Below, in pieces: positions 58,201 through 64,000 of a stretch of 64,000 nucleotides of DNA; position 1 is the first letter of the stretch, and each line of letters starts with the position of its first letter. This DNA is from Nitrobacter sp051535215 (GTDB taxonomy: Bacteria; Pseudomonadota; Alphaproteobacteria; Rhizobiales; Xanthobacteraceae), in NCBI RefSeq assembly GCF_051535215.1, contig NZ_JBPPLY010000013.1, positions 21,318-85,317 on the forward strand. The letters run 5' to 3'. Both the position numbers and the translations under genes were made by a program. Under the pieces are notes generated by a model, which ran no database searches, was not told where the DNA came from, and was given only the letters and a program-made list of their open reading frames with translations.

Positions 58201-59593
58201 GCGCCTCGCCGGCATAGATCACGGTCTCTAACTGTGCGTCGGAGAGCAGGTCGTAGACGTTGGCCGGGAGGTGCGGCCGATAGGCCGGCTTCGGCGGCGC
58301 GACGCTCGCCATCGCCGCCGACTGCACGAGTTTCGTGGGATGCGCCCGAGACTCGGAAATGCGGATCGCCTGCAATCTGTATTCTTCATAGATGGCGTCG
58401 GAGAGGCGGCCCGCTTCGCCGGCCTGCCAGTCGAGCGTCTCATAGACGAGCGGCAAGCCCTCCGGTTCGGCCATCGGCGCGGCCGGGGCGGTGCTGACTG
58501 CGCGATTGAGATAGCCGCGCACACTGCGGGGCGCGGGCGTGACGATCACAGGAACGGCGATGGAGGGATCGACGGGGAACCGCGCGGGCATATGCTCGCC
58601 GAGCCACCCCATCAGCGTGGCGACGTCCGGCGCGACGCCCAGAGGATGCGGGAACACGGCCGGATCTTCGGCGGGCAGCTTGTCGATGACGGTCAGCCGC
58701 GTGTCGATGGTCGCGCCGTGCTTGGCATAGACCGCTCCGTCGATGGCGGCGGAGAAGACCACGCGGCCACGCTCCTGCAGGCGGGTGAACGCAGAAGCCC
58801 AGGCCGGATTGTCGGGCGCGAAGCTGGCGGCGGTGATTGCGACCAGGCGGCCGCCGGGCGCGAGGCGCGCGAGCGCCGAGGCGACATGGCGGAACGCAGC
58901 ATCGGCGACGCGGCCCTCGACATGCGCCATGACCGAGAACGGCGGATTCATCAGCACGACGCTCGGCACGGTGGCGGGATCGAGATGATCGTCGATCTGG
59001 GCCGCGTCGAAGCGGGTGACGGGATCGGCCGAAAAGAGGGAGGAAAGCAGGTCGGCGCGCAGCTCCGCCAGCTCGTTCAGAACGAGCCTGCCGCCCGCGA
59101 TCTCGGCGAGGATGGCGAGAAGTCCGGTGCCTGCCGAAGGCTCCAGCACGCGGTCAGCCGGCGTGATGGCGGCGGCATGGGCCGCGGCCAGGCCAAGCGG
59201 GATCGGGGTTGAGAATTGCTGGAAGGTCTGGCTTTCGGAAGAGCGCCGCGTATGAGTCGGCAGTAGGCTGGCGATCTTGGTCAGCGGGATGAGGCGTGCT
59301 GCCGGAGAACCAGCTTTGCGGAAAAGCGCCTTTCCGTATTTACGCAGGAACAGGACGGTCGCCGCCTCGCAGGCGTCATAGGCTGACTTCCAGTCCCAGG
59401 CGCCGCTCGCGTCGGACGCGCCGAACGCAGTTTCCATCGCCGCGCGCAGGGTCGCAGCGTCAACGCGCTCGCCTTGTTCAAGATGGGGCAGCAGCAGGCT
59501 CGCCGCCGCGAAGATCGCTGCGGACGACTCCCGATCAGAGCTGGGCGGAAGGAGTGCGGCAGCCGGTGCCGCCGATGTGGACGTCATGTTCAC
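55229..59593 (-). CDS. Strawberry-notch-family helicase with N-terminal methyltransferase-like domain
   Basis: This is a 1,454-residue protein. An N-terminal Rossmann methyltransferase-like domain has VLEPSAGTGLLAILAEIAGG (AdoMet motif I) and VVLMNPPFS (motif IV, NPPF). The helicase core has Walker A-like MIGDGTGVGKGRQSA, IIFDEAHAMQNAGG (DEAH) and ALSNARIVYVSATGATTVHNLAY. The strawberry-notch C-terminal helicase domain follows (RVLIFSDAGGTGRSYHA, IQGLGRTHRTNQAQPPLFRPIATDVKAEKRFLSTIARRLDTLGAITRGQRQ). It starts with GTG 59593 or ATG 59587. These giant proteins are common in conjugative elements; roles in replication or anti-restriction are suspected. Confidence 0.9.
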   Translation of the reverse strand: MNMTSTSAAPAAALLPPSSDRESSAAIFAAASLLLPHLEQGERVDAATLRAAMETAFGASDASGAWDWKSAYDACEAATVLFLRKYGKALFRKAGSPAARLIPLTKIASLLPTHTRRSSESQTFQQFSTPIPLGLAAAHAAAITPADRVLEPSAGTGLLAILAEIAGGRLVLNELAELRADLLSSLFSADPVTRFDAAQIDDHLDPATVPSVVLMNPPFSVMAHVEGRVADAAFRHVASALARLAPGGRLVAITAASFAPDNPAWASAFTRLQERGRVVFSAAIDGAVYAKHGATIDTRLTVIDKLPAEDPAVFPHPLGVAPDVATLMGWLGEHMPARFPVDPSIAVPVIVTPAPRSVRGYLNRAVSTAPAAPMAEPEGLPLVYETLDWQAGEAGRLSDAIYEEYRLQAIRISESRAHPTKLVQSAAMASVAPPKPAYRPHLPANVYDLLSDAQLETVIYAGEAHADYLAGSWTVDATFDVVSAARDDTANAVRFRRGFMIGDGTGVGKGRQSAAIILDNWLQGRRKAVWISKSDKLIEDAQRDWSALGIERLLVTPLSRFPQGRPITLPEGVLFTTYATLRSDDRGEKLSRVKQIVEWLGSDFDGAIIFDEAHAMQNAGGGKGERGDVVASQQGRAGLRLQHALSNARIVYVSATGATTVHNLAYAQRLGLWGGEDFPFGTRAEFVEAIEAGGVAAMEVLARDLRALGLYTARSLSFDGVEYELVEHALTPEQTRIYDAYAGAFAIIHNNLDAAMEAANITGASGTLNRQAKSAARSAFESAKQRFFGHLLTSMKTPTLIRSISRDLDEGHSAVIQIVSTGEALMERRLADLPTEEWNDVRMDITPREYVLSYLETSFPVQLYEPFTDSEGNLSSRPVTRDGQPVESREAVARRDELIAKLASLPPVPGALDQIVQHFGTDMVAEVTGRSRRIVRKSLPSGLAGGQSPGGDRLAVENRAASANLAETQAFMDDGKRVLIFSDAGGTGRSYHAELSARNTRLRVHYLLEPGWKADAAIQGLGRTHRTNQAQPPLFRPIATDVKAEKRFLSTIARRLDTLGAITRGQRQTGGQGLFRPEDNLESAYARDALRQLYLLLVRGKVEGCSLDRFESATGLRLMDSTGIKDELPPITTFLNRLLALTIELQGVLFTAFEQLLNAKIEGAIASGAYDVGLETLTAERFTVINRQTIYTHPGTGAETRLLTITKRERNRPVTLDDALGHLDDPRAKLLLNERSGRAAVQIPTTSIMLDDGEIERRVRLIRPMEAHNVAVRMMGETHWVDADRNAFSTAWNAEISEVPEFSDSTIHVVTGLLLPIWKRLPNESTRVYRLQTDEGERIVGRKVSPAWAANATTTGASSLTPDAAFMALMDGRAILDLAGGLQLRRCRVMGANRIELSGFTDTMRERLSAYGLFHEIISWKLRMFVPTDTAGPAVLERVLGRWPVERVGEREAA

Positions 59594-59612
59594 GGGAAAA
59601 GCCTCGGGAGAG

Positions 59613-59673
59613 CGGGACAGGATCGAGCCCGCGCAGCGCTCTCTCTCGACCGCACCGGCTCAAATCCGTCCCG
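59613..59673 (-). ncRNA. Nested-hairpin leader of the strawberry-notch gene
   Basis: CGGGACGG (mRNA, 59673-59666) pairs with CCTGTCCCG (59621-59613), one bulge. An inner TCGAG/CTCGA stem (59649-59645 with 59627-59623) sits inside. The 5' side GACGGATTTGAG resembles GACGGGTTTAGG in the parB-like leader and GACGGGTTAAGG in the ardC leader. It lies 19 nt upstream of the GTG start. Confidence 0.45.
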
Positions 59674-59718
59674 GCCTCCCTCTGCCTCTCATTCGGCAGG
59701 CCATGGCCAACACGACAA

Positions 59719-59747
59719 AAGCGCCCCGGCCATATGGCGGGGCGCTT
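59719..59747 (-). terminator. Terminator after the DUF6117 gene
   Basis: AAGCGCCCC (59747-59739 read leftward) pairs with GGGGCGCTT (59727-59719), 9 bp, loop of 11. Leftward transcription runs into TTTTGTCG, an intrinsic terminator. It separates the two small genes (60435-59771) from the helicase unit. Confidence 0.8.
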
Positions 59748-59770
59748 CAAGTGGTCAGATCCAGCCTCGA

Positions 59771-60022
59771 TCAGCAATCAGGATGGATGAAGCCATCCGG
59801 ATTGTCGGGATTGGGCGGCAGATAGGCATCGTAGGGATTGCCGTCGGCGAGATGGCCGAAGGGCGTGAAGACATAATCGCCGTTGTCGCGCCCCACGGCG
59901 CAGATGACATAGCGTGGCGTTCCCGTCTCGGCGTCGAGGCACTCCATGAGCGCGAAACTGCCGTCCGCTGCCGCGCGCAGCAGCGTCTGGAAATTGGTGC
60001 TGGCGTGTGCGGGAATGCTCAT
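59771..60022 (-). CDS. DUF6117 family protein
   Basis: The 83-residue protein reads MSIPAHASTNFQTLLRAAADGSFALMECLDAETGTPRYVICAVGRDNGDYVFTPFGHLADGNPYDAYLPP in segments, the DUF6117 pattern conserved in alphaproteobacterial plasmids and elements. It is small, soluble and of unknown function. It overlaps the preceding gene by 4 bp, so the two are co-translated. Confidence 0.82.
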   Translation of the reverse strand: MSIPAHASTNFQTLLRAAADGSFALMECLDAETGTPRYVICAVGRDNGDYVFTPFGHLADGNPYDAYLPPNPDNPDGFIHPDC

Positions 60023-60435
60023 ATCAGCTCTCCTTCGTCGGAGAGCGTCTCGGCGAGCCAGCCATCGGTGTAGGTCCAACCGATCGTCTCGCCGGTCGCG
60101 AGGTCGAGGACGTGCGCGCCGCCGCCGAACCCATCGAGCCGAGGGCGCGAGCAGGTGTTGGCGTATTGGAAACCCCATCGGCCCGTCAGCCCGAACTCGG
60201 CGGCGCAGATCTTCACGAACGGAATCAGCCGTTCGGGATCGCCGGTGACATCATCGCGCATCCAGAGCTGGGCGCCGCCATGTTCGGGCTGGATCGACAG
60301 AAGGAAGCCTTCCGAAGGCGGCTCCTCCGACGCGCCGTCCTCAGACAGCTTGTTGTAGAGGTCGAGCGCGCGGGCGGCGTTGTCGGGCGTGTCGACGTCG
60401 AGCAGGCACGAGAAATGAGTGAAATAGCCAGCCAT
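60019..60435 (-). CDS. Conserved element protein of unknown function
   Basis: The 138-residue protein starts at MAGYFTHFSCLLDVDTPDNAARALDLYNKLSEDG after AGGAGG. Acidic and soluble, it continues FLLSIQPEHGGAQLWMRDDVTGDPERLIPFVKICAAEFGLTGRWGFQYANTCSRPRLDGFGGGAHVLDLATGETIGW. Such genes accompany ParB-like and DUF6117 genes in related elements. No catalytic motif is evident. Confidence 0.75.
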   Translation of the reverse strand: MAGYFTHFSCLLDVDTPDNAARALDLYNKLSEDGASEEPPSEGFLLSIQPEHGGAQLWMRDDVTGDPERLIPFVKICAAEFGLTGRWGFQYANTCSRPRLDGFGGGAHVLDLATGETIGWTYTDGWLAETLSDEGELI

Positions 60436-60458
60436 GACGGCCTCCTGAAACGAAAACG

Positions 60459-60476
60459 CCCGGCGCGATGGCCGGG
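60459..60476 (-). terminator. Hairpin after the parB-like gene
   Basis: CCCGGC (60476-60471 read leftward) pairs with GCCGGG (60464-60459), followed leftward by CGTTTTCG. It is a short intrinsic-terminator-like hairpin between the parB-like stop and the next gene. Confidence 0.5.
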
Positions 60477-60535
60477 CTGAGGAACGGATTGGGAAGGACG
60501 GCGCGGGACGACTGAAGCCGCCCCGAGCCGGTGTG

Positions 60536-62665
60536 CTATTCGGCGGCGACGGCGTGCAGGACTTCGTCCTCTTCGTCGGAGGGTTCGTCATCGTCGGCGA
60601 GGAAGGCCGGCAGCGCCTCGTCGCCTTCGTCGCTCGTCGCGGGCTCGTCATGCTCGACCATGCGTAGCGGTTCGGGCAGCCAGCCGCTGTCGGCGAGCAG
60701 GCGTTCAGCCTCCTTCGCCATGTCGCCCTTCTTCAGATGATCGATGAGCTGGGCAGCGCGTTCGCCCGCGCCTTCGCGCACCGCGGCGAGGATGCGCGGC
60801 TTCGTCACGCGGCCGAGATAGTTTTCGACGGTCGGACGGAAGCCCACCTCCACCATGTCGAGGCCGGTCGCGCGCGCCAGCCGATCCGCCTCGGCCATGC
60901 GTCGGTCGAGGCCCGACTGCGAGACGCCGCTGCCACTGAACGGATTGGGTCGCTCGTAGAGGGCGTTGACGCCGTAGCTGACGCAATGGGCGAGGAGCGC
61001 CAGACGGCTGGCGTCGTCAAGCGCGGCGAGCCAGTCCCACAACGCATCCTCATCCGCAGGCAGGTCCGCCTTCCAGTCCTCATGCCGCTGGGTGATCGCC
61101 TTGGCATAGGACGTCTCGGCAAGATCCTTGCCCTGTTCGCGGAAGAAGACGTGATTGATCGACGCCTGCAGGCTTGCGCCGGCGGTGCCGGTGCGCTGGA
61201 AGGTGTCGCGCACCAGCTTGTGCAGCAGGGCCGTGAGCGCGATCTGCGGATTGGCCCCGACCGCATCCCGCAGCGCGAGCGTGCGGTGCGCGGTCAGCTC
61301 TGTGACGAGCCGTTCGGGCAGTGGCTTGATGACGTCTTCTTCGTCATCCTCTTCCGGCTCGGCCGACTGGCCGCCGATGGTGATGACGGCGCGCTGAACA
61401 CTGCTCGCGATCCCTGCGTCGGTCCCGGCCGGATCGGTTACGCCATCGGTCTCATGGCCCTTCGCGTCGATCGGCGCCTCGTCCTCCGGACGGACATAGC
61501 CGCGATGGACGATGAGCGCGCCATCGCGATCGACGCTGACGAACACGCCGCCGCGCGCGATCTCTGTGGGATCGTAGATGACCGGCCGCTGCTCGAACGC
61601 CTCGAGCGCCGCTTCGATCTCGCCGAGGCGCTGGTCGATCTCGTCGGGCAGTTCGTCGGCTTCCGCATATTCCGCTTCGAGCCGGTCATACTCCTCGCGC
61701 AGCGCCGCGCGAGCGGCGCGCTCGTCGTCGGTGAGATCGATGGGAGTGCCGGCCAGAATGCGAAGACCCTGATCGTGGCTATAGGGCAGATCGGTGTCGA
61801 CGCTGATCCACTTCCAGCCTTCGGCCGCGATCTCGTCGGCGATCGCCTTCAGCTTGTCGGAGACCAGGTGGTCGAGCAGCGCCGGTTCCTGAAGCCAGCC
61901 ACCATCGTCGGTCTCGAACAGGTCGCGAAGGATTTCGCCGCCCGCCGCCTGATAGGCGTCGACGCCGACGAACTGCGCCCGCTTGTCGGAAGCGGGGACG
62001 GAGGTTTCGGTGAGAAGCTGGCGGATATGCCAGGGCTGGCGATTATAGGAATGCTGGACCGCCTCCCAGACCTGTTCCTGCCGGGCATGGTCGGGGTTGA
62101 CGGTGAACGCCATCAGCATCTCCAGCGTCATGCCGTCCTCGGCGTAGATGCCGCAAAGCGTCGGCGAGACGGCCGCCAGGCGTAGGCGCTGCTTCACGAT
62201 CTGGACCGTGGTGAAGAAGGCGGTGGCGATTTCCTCCTCGGTCATGCCCTTGGTCCGCATGTCGAGGAAGGCGCGGAACTGGTCGAGCGGATGGAGCGCG
62301 ACGCGCTGCGTGTTCTCGGCCAGGCTGTCATCCTCCGCGAGAATGGGCGTCGAGGGATCGCGCACGACGCAGGGCACCGGGGAGGTCTTGGTCAGGCGCT
62401 TCTGCTTCACCAGCAGCGCGAGCGCCTGGTAGCGCCGGCCACCGGCGGGCACCTCGAACATGCCGGTTTCGCCGCCATCGGTATTAAGGACCGGGCGGAC
62501 ATTGAGGCTCTGGAGGAGCGTGCCGCGGCGGGCGATGTCCTCGGCCAGTTCCTCGACCGAAACGCCGGACTTCACGCGCCGGACGTTGGACTGGCTGAGG
62601 ACCAGCTTGTTGAAGGGAATGTCGCGCGAGGGCGAGAGGGTGAGTTTCTGAACGGCAGTAGCCAT
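60536..62665 (-). CDS. ParB/RepB-like nuclease-domain protein (large)
   Basis: The 709-residue protein starts at the ATG at 62665. The N-terminal ParB/Srx domain reads DIPFNKLVLSQSNVRRVKSGVSVEELAEDIARRGTLLQSLNVRPVL, with the GGRRYQALALL box and SLAENTQRVALHPLDQFRAF, then a helix-turn-helix region (GMTEEEIATAFFTTVQIVKQRLRLAAVSPTLCGIYAEDGMTLEMLMAFTVN). The remaining 450 residues are acidic and element-specific. It is far longer than chromosomal ParB (about 290). It may be a partner for ParA or a DNA-binding nuclease-like factor. Confidence 0.85.
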   Translation of the reverse strand: MATAVQKLTLSPSRDIPFNKLVLSQSNVRRVKSGVSVEELAEDIARRGTLLQSLNVRPVLNTDGGETGMFEVPAGGRRYQALALLVKQKRLTKTSPVPCVVRDPSTPILAEDDSLAENTQRVALHPLDQFRAFLDMRTKGMTEEEIATAFFTTVQIVKQRLRLAAVSPTLCGIYAEDGMTLEMLMAFTVNPDHARQEQVWEAVQHSYNRQPWHIRQLLTETSVPASDKRAQFVGVDAYQAAGGEILRDLFETDDGGWLQEPALLDHLVSDKLKAIADEIAAEGWKWISVDTDLPYSHDQGLRILAGTPIDLTDDERAARAALREEYDRLEAEYAEADELPDEIDQRLGEIEAALEAFEQRPVIYDPTEIARGGVFVSVDRDGALIVHRGYVRPEDEAPIDAKGHETDGVTDPAGTDAGIASSVQRAVITIGGQSAEPEEDDEEDVIKPLPERLVTELTAHRTLALRDAVGANPQIALTALLHKLVRDTFQRTGTAGASLQASINHVFFREQGKDLAETSYAKAITQRHEDWKADLPADEDALWDWLAALDDASRLALLAHCVSYGVNALYERPNPFSGSGVSQSGLDRRMAEADRLARATGLDMVEVGFRPTVENYLGRVTKPRILAAVREGAGERAAQLIDHLKKGDMAKEAERLLADSGWLPEPLRMVEHDEPATSDEGDEALPAFLADDDEPSDEEDEVLHAVAAE

Positions 62666-62680
62666 CGTGGTAGTCTCCGC

Positions 62681-62720
62681 GACGGGCGCCGAGAGCCTCT
62701 CTCTCGATCCTAAACCCGTC
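62681..62720 (-). ncRNA. Nested-hairpin leader of the parB-like gene
   Basis: In the mRNA, GACGGG (62720-62715) pairs with CCCGTC (62686-62681), enclosing CGAGAG-AGAGG-CTCTCG (62706-62690). The ribosome binding site GGAG follows the outer stem by 2 nt. Over 44 bases (62679-62722) it is identical at 33 positions to the ardC leader (63787-63830), and changes cluster in the inner stem while the loop AGAGG is kept. Confidence 0.65.
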
Positions 62721-62824
62721 ACGAAGCGAAGCGCCGCCCTCTTCCTCTAAAGAGAGCAGCGCCACGGATACGGAACAGAGGAAAGCCGGAAACCCGTATC
62801 TCCGCATTTCTGGATTTCAGGGGA

Positions 62825-63775
62825 TCACGCCGCCTGCCGTTCGTCATCGGCCGTGCCGAAATCGGTGTCGGAGGCGAAGCTGAGCAGCCAGTCGGCCGCC
62901 TTGCTTGCCTGGGAGGCGGCGCGGACGATGGCGCGATTGTCCTCGCGCAGCACCTCCAGCCAGGAGCCGATGTAGTCGGCGTGGCGGACGGTGGGCACGA
63001 TGCCGAGCGAGGCGCAGCAGAAGGCGGCGTTGATCTCGGCCACCAGCTCCTCGAATGCGTACTTCTTGGTGCCAAAGGCGCCGGAGAGGTCGCGGTTCAA
63101 GCGATGAGCTGCACCGCTGGCGTGCCCCAGCTCGTGCAGGGCCGTCCGGTGCCAGTTGATCGGCTCGAAGTACGCTTGGGGTGGCGGAACCTGCACATAG
63201 TCTGGACCTGGCGCATAGAAGGCGCGATCGCCGCCGATGCGGAAGTCGATGCCCGTCGCCCGGATCAGCGCTTCGACCTTCGGCTCGATCAGGCCGGGTG
63301 GAGGCGGTGGAACGATCGCGGCGATATCGTCCGGAAGGCCATCGCATTGCGCGGTGTTGAACACCGTGAATCGCTTGAGGAACGGGATCGCGGCAGCTTC
63401 CTCACCGGCCTCGCGGGCGCGGCGCTTTTCGTCCTCCGGGGTGAAGCGATCGGCATAGACGACGGTCGTGCCACGCTCGCCTTTGCGGACGTTGCCTCCA
63501 AGCGAGAGCGCCTGGCGGAACGTGAGCCAACTCTGACCGGGAAAGCCGTGCTGGATGACGGCGCCCCATAGAATCAGAACATTGATACCCGAGTAATGCC
63601 GGCCGGTTGCGCCATTGCTCGGCATGGCGAGCGGCGCTCTGGTCGAGGCCGATCCCCAAGGCTGGACCCAGGGCACGCGCCCGGTTTCCAGTTCTGCGAT
63701 GATCTTGCCGGTGATTTCGTCATAGAGGCTCGTCCGGTCCTGGCCGGCGCGCGCTTTACCATCTTTCCTGAACAT
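62825..63775 (-). CDS. ardC: ArdC-like antirestriction protein
   Basis: The 316-residue protein has the N-terminal ssDNA-binding ArdC domain (YDEITGKIIAELETGRVPWVQPWG, then YSGINVLILWGA, WLTFRQALSLGGNVRKGERGTTVVYADRF) and the C-terminal zincin-like metallopeptidase domain with HELGH at 214-218 and a downstream Glu (YAFEELVAEINAAF). ArdC proteins protect incoming plasmid DNA during conjugation. It is the rightmost gene in the window, probably the first expressed on entry, and it has its own leader. Confidence 0.93.
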   Translation of the reverse strand: MFRKDGKARAGQDRTSLYDEITGKIIAELETGRVPWVQPWGSASTRAPLAMPSNGATGRHYSGINVLILWGAVIQHGFPGQSWLTFRQALSLGGNVRKGERGTTVVYADRFTPEDEKRRAREAGEEAAAIPFLKRFTVFNTAQCDGLPDDIAAIVPPPPPGLIEPKVEALIRATGIDFRIGGDRAFYAPGPDYVQVPPPQAYFEPINWHRTALHELGHASGAAHRLNRDLSGAFGTKKYAFEELVAEINAAFCCASLGIVPTVRHADYIGSWLEVLREDNRAIVRAASQASKAADWLLSFASDTDFGTADDERQAA

Positions 63776-63788
63776 CGCGATTCTCCGC

Positions 63789-63828
63789 GACGGGCGCCGG
63801 AGACCTCTTCCCCAGCCCTTAACCCGTC
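63789..63828 (-). ncRNA. Nested-hairpin leader of ardC
   Basis: In the mRNA, GACGGG (63828-63823) pairs with CCCGTC (63794-63789), enclosing GGGGA-AGAGG-TCTCC (63813-63799). GGAGA, the ribosome binding site, follows at 63786-63782. The outer stem and the 5-nt loop are the same as in the parB-like leader; the inner stem differs but still pairs. Confidence 0.65.
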
Positions 63829-64000
63829 ACGGAAAACCCGTCCGAACTCTCACTCTCAGGGGGCGTTGCGGGGCAGGCTGTGCAGAAACTCAGCGAGGAC
63901 TCGATGCGGCCGCGATGACGCAAACCGAATAGAGCGGGGTTCTCAGCCCCGCGACATCAGCGCTCCGGTTCCGAAGGCGTTCGAAGCGCGGATAATGTTG

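Noticed and set aside
63934..63952. GCGGGG/CCCCGC hairpin near the right edge
   Set aside because: A 6-bp GC hairpin with a 7-nt loop is expected by chance in this DNA, and the gene it would belong to lies outside the window.
1..64000. CRISPR arrays, tRNA or rRNA genes, complete insertion sequences, integrase gene
   Set aside because: I looked for regularly spaced repeats, cloverleaf-like segments, transposase motifs and tyrosine or serine recombinase motifs and found none that I could support.

Overview
The window comes from a high-GC alphaproteobacterium. The gene content (NMT1-like ABC importer, Inh-family inhibitor, trb/RlxS-type conjugative element with DUF736, DUF2840, DUF2285 and TrbK-alt genes) points to Hyphomicrobiales, most likely Bradyrhizobiaceae/Nitrobacteraceae relatives such as Afipia, Nitrobacter or Bradyrhizobium. 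That placement is inferred from protein families, not from a marker gene. No rRNA, tRNA or CRISPR array was seen.

Layout. (1) Positions 1-6170 look like host chromosome: a small exported protein and a creatininase-family hydrolase on the minus strand, then a tight plus-strand operon of a substrate-binding protein, ABC ATPase, permease, D-2-hydroxyacid dehydrogenase and Inh-like periplasmic inhibitor, ending at a hairpin terminator. (2) Positions 6227-7150 hold debris at a probable island edge: a truncated radC and an AlpA-like helix-turn-helix gene. (3) Positions 7150-28504 are heavy-metal cargo. A first RND pump (membrane fusion protein plus permease) is broken by four single-base frameshifts. 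It is followed by a ChrB-N protein, an MFS exporter, a PAP2 phosphatase, a CadR/PbrR-like regulator with a textbook operator/promoter, a P1B ATPase with four N-terminal HMA-like modules, LspA, a CcdA-like protein, a lipid kinase, an intact CzcC-B-(PII)-A operon, periplasmic metal-binding proteins including a CusF relative, and a LysR regulator. (4) Positions 28579-63775 are the backbone of an integrative and conjugative element, almost all on the minus strand: DUF2274-trbI-G-F-L-K-J-E-D-C-B, traG, the relaxase rlxS, a lytic transglycosylase, DUF736, traF, DUF2840, an orphan DNA methylase, parA, repA with three iterons, an rdfS-like excisionase, an fseA-like activator split by a probable programmed +1 frameshift, qseM-like and qseC-like regulators, ssb, a DUF2493 protein, a toprim primase-like protein, a strawberry-notch helicase, a ParB-like protein and ArdC.

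How it works together. The conjugative block can assemble a trb type IV secretion system, nick and pilot DNA (RlxS, TraG), and maintain the circular form (RepA with iterons, ParA, ParB-like). Excision appears to be gated by the QseC/QseM/FseA/RdfS switch known from the Mesorhizobium symbiosis island, and a tra-box-like palindrome at 52078-52093 hints at quorum sensing. Integrase, traR and traI are not in the window. ArdC, the methylase and perhaps the strawberry-notch protein would protect the element on entry. The cargo would give resistance to divalent metals (Zn/Cd/Pb/Co), copper or silver, and possibly chromate.

The most unusual signals are: the shared nested-hairpin leaders in front of the parB-like and ardC genes, with looser versions before the helicase, ssb, DUF2493 and a 54-residue membrane protein; the frameshift site in fseA; the perfect 12-bp palindrome over the qseC-like promoter; and a 13-bp inverted repeat upstream of rdfS.
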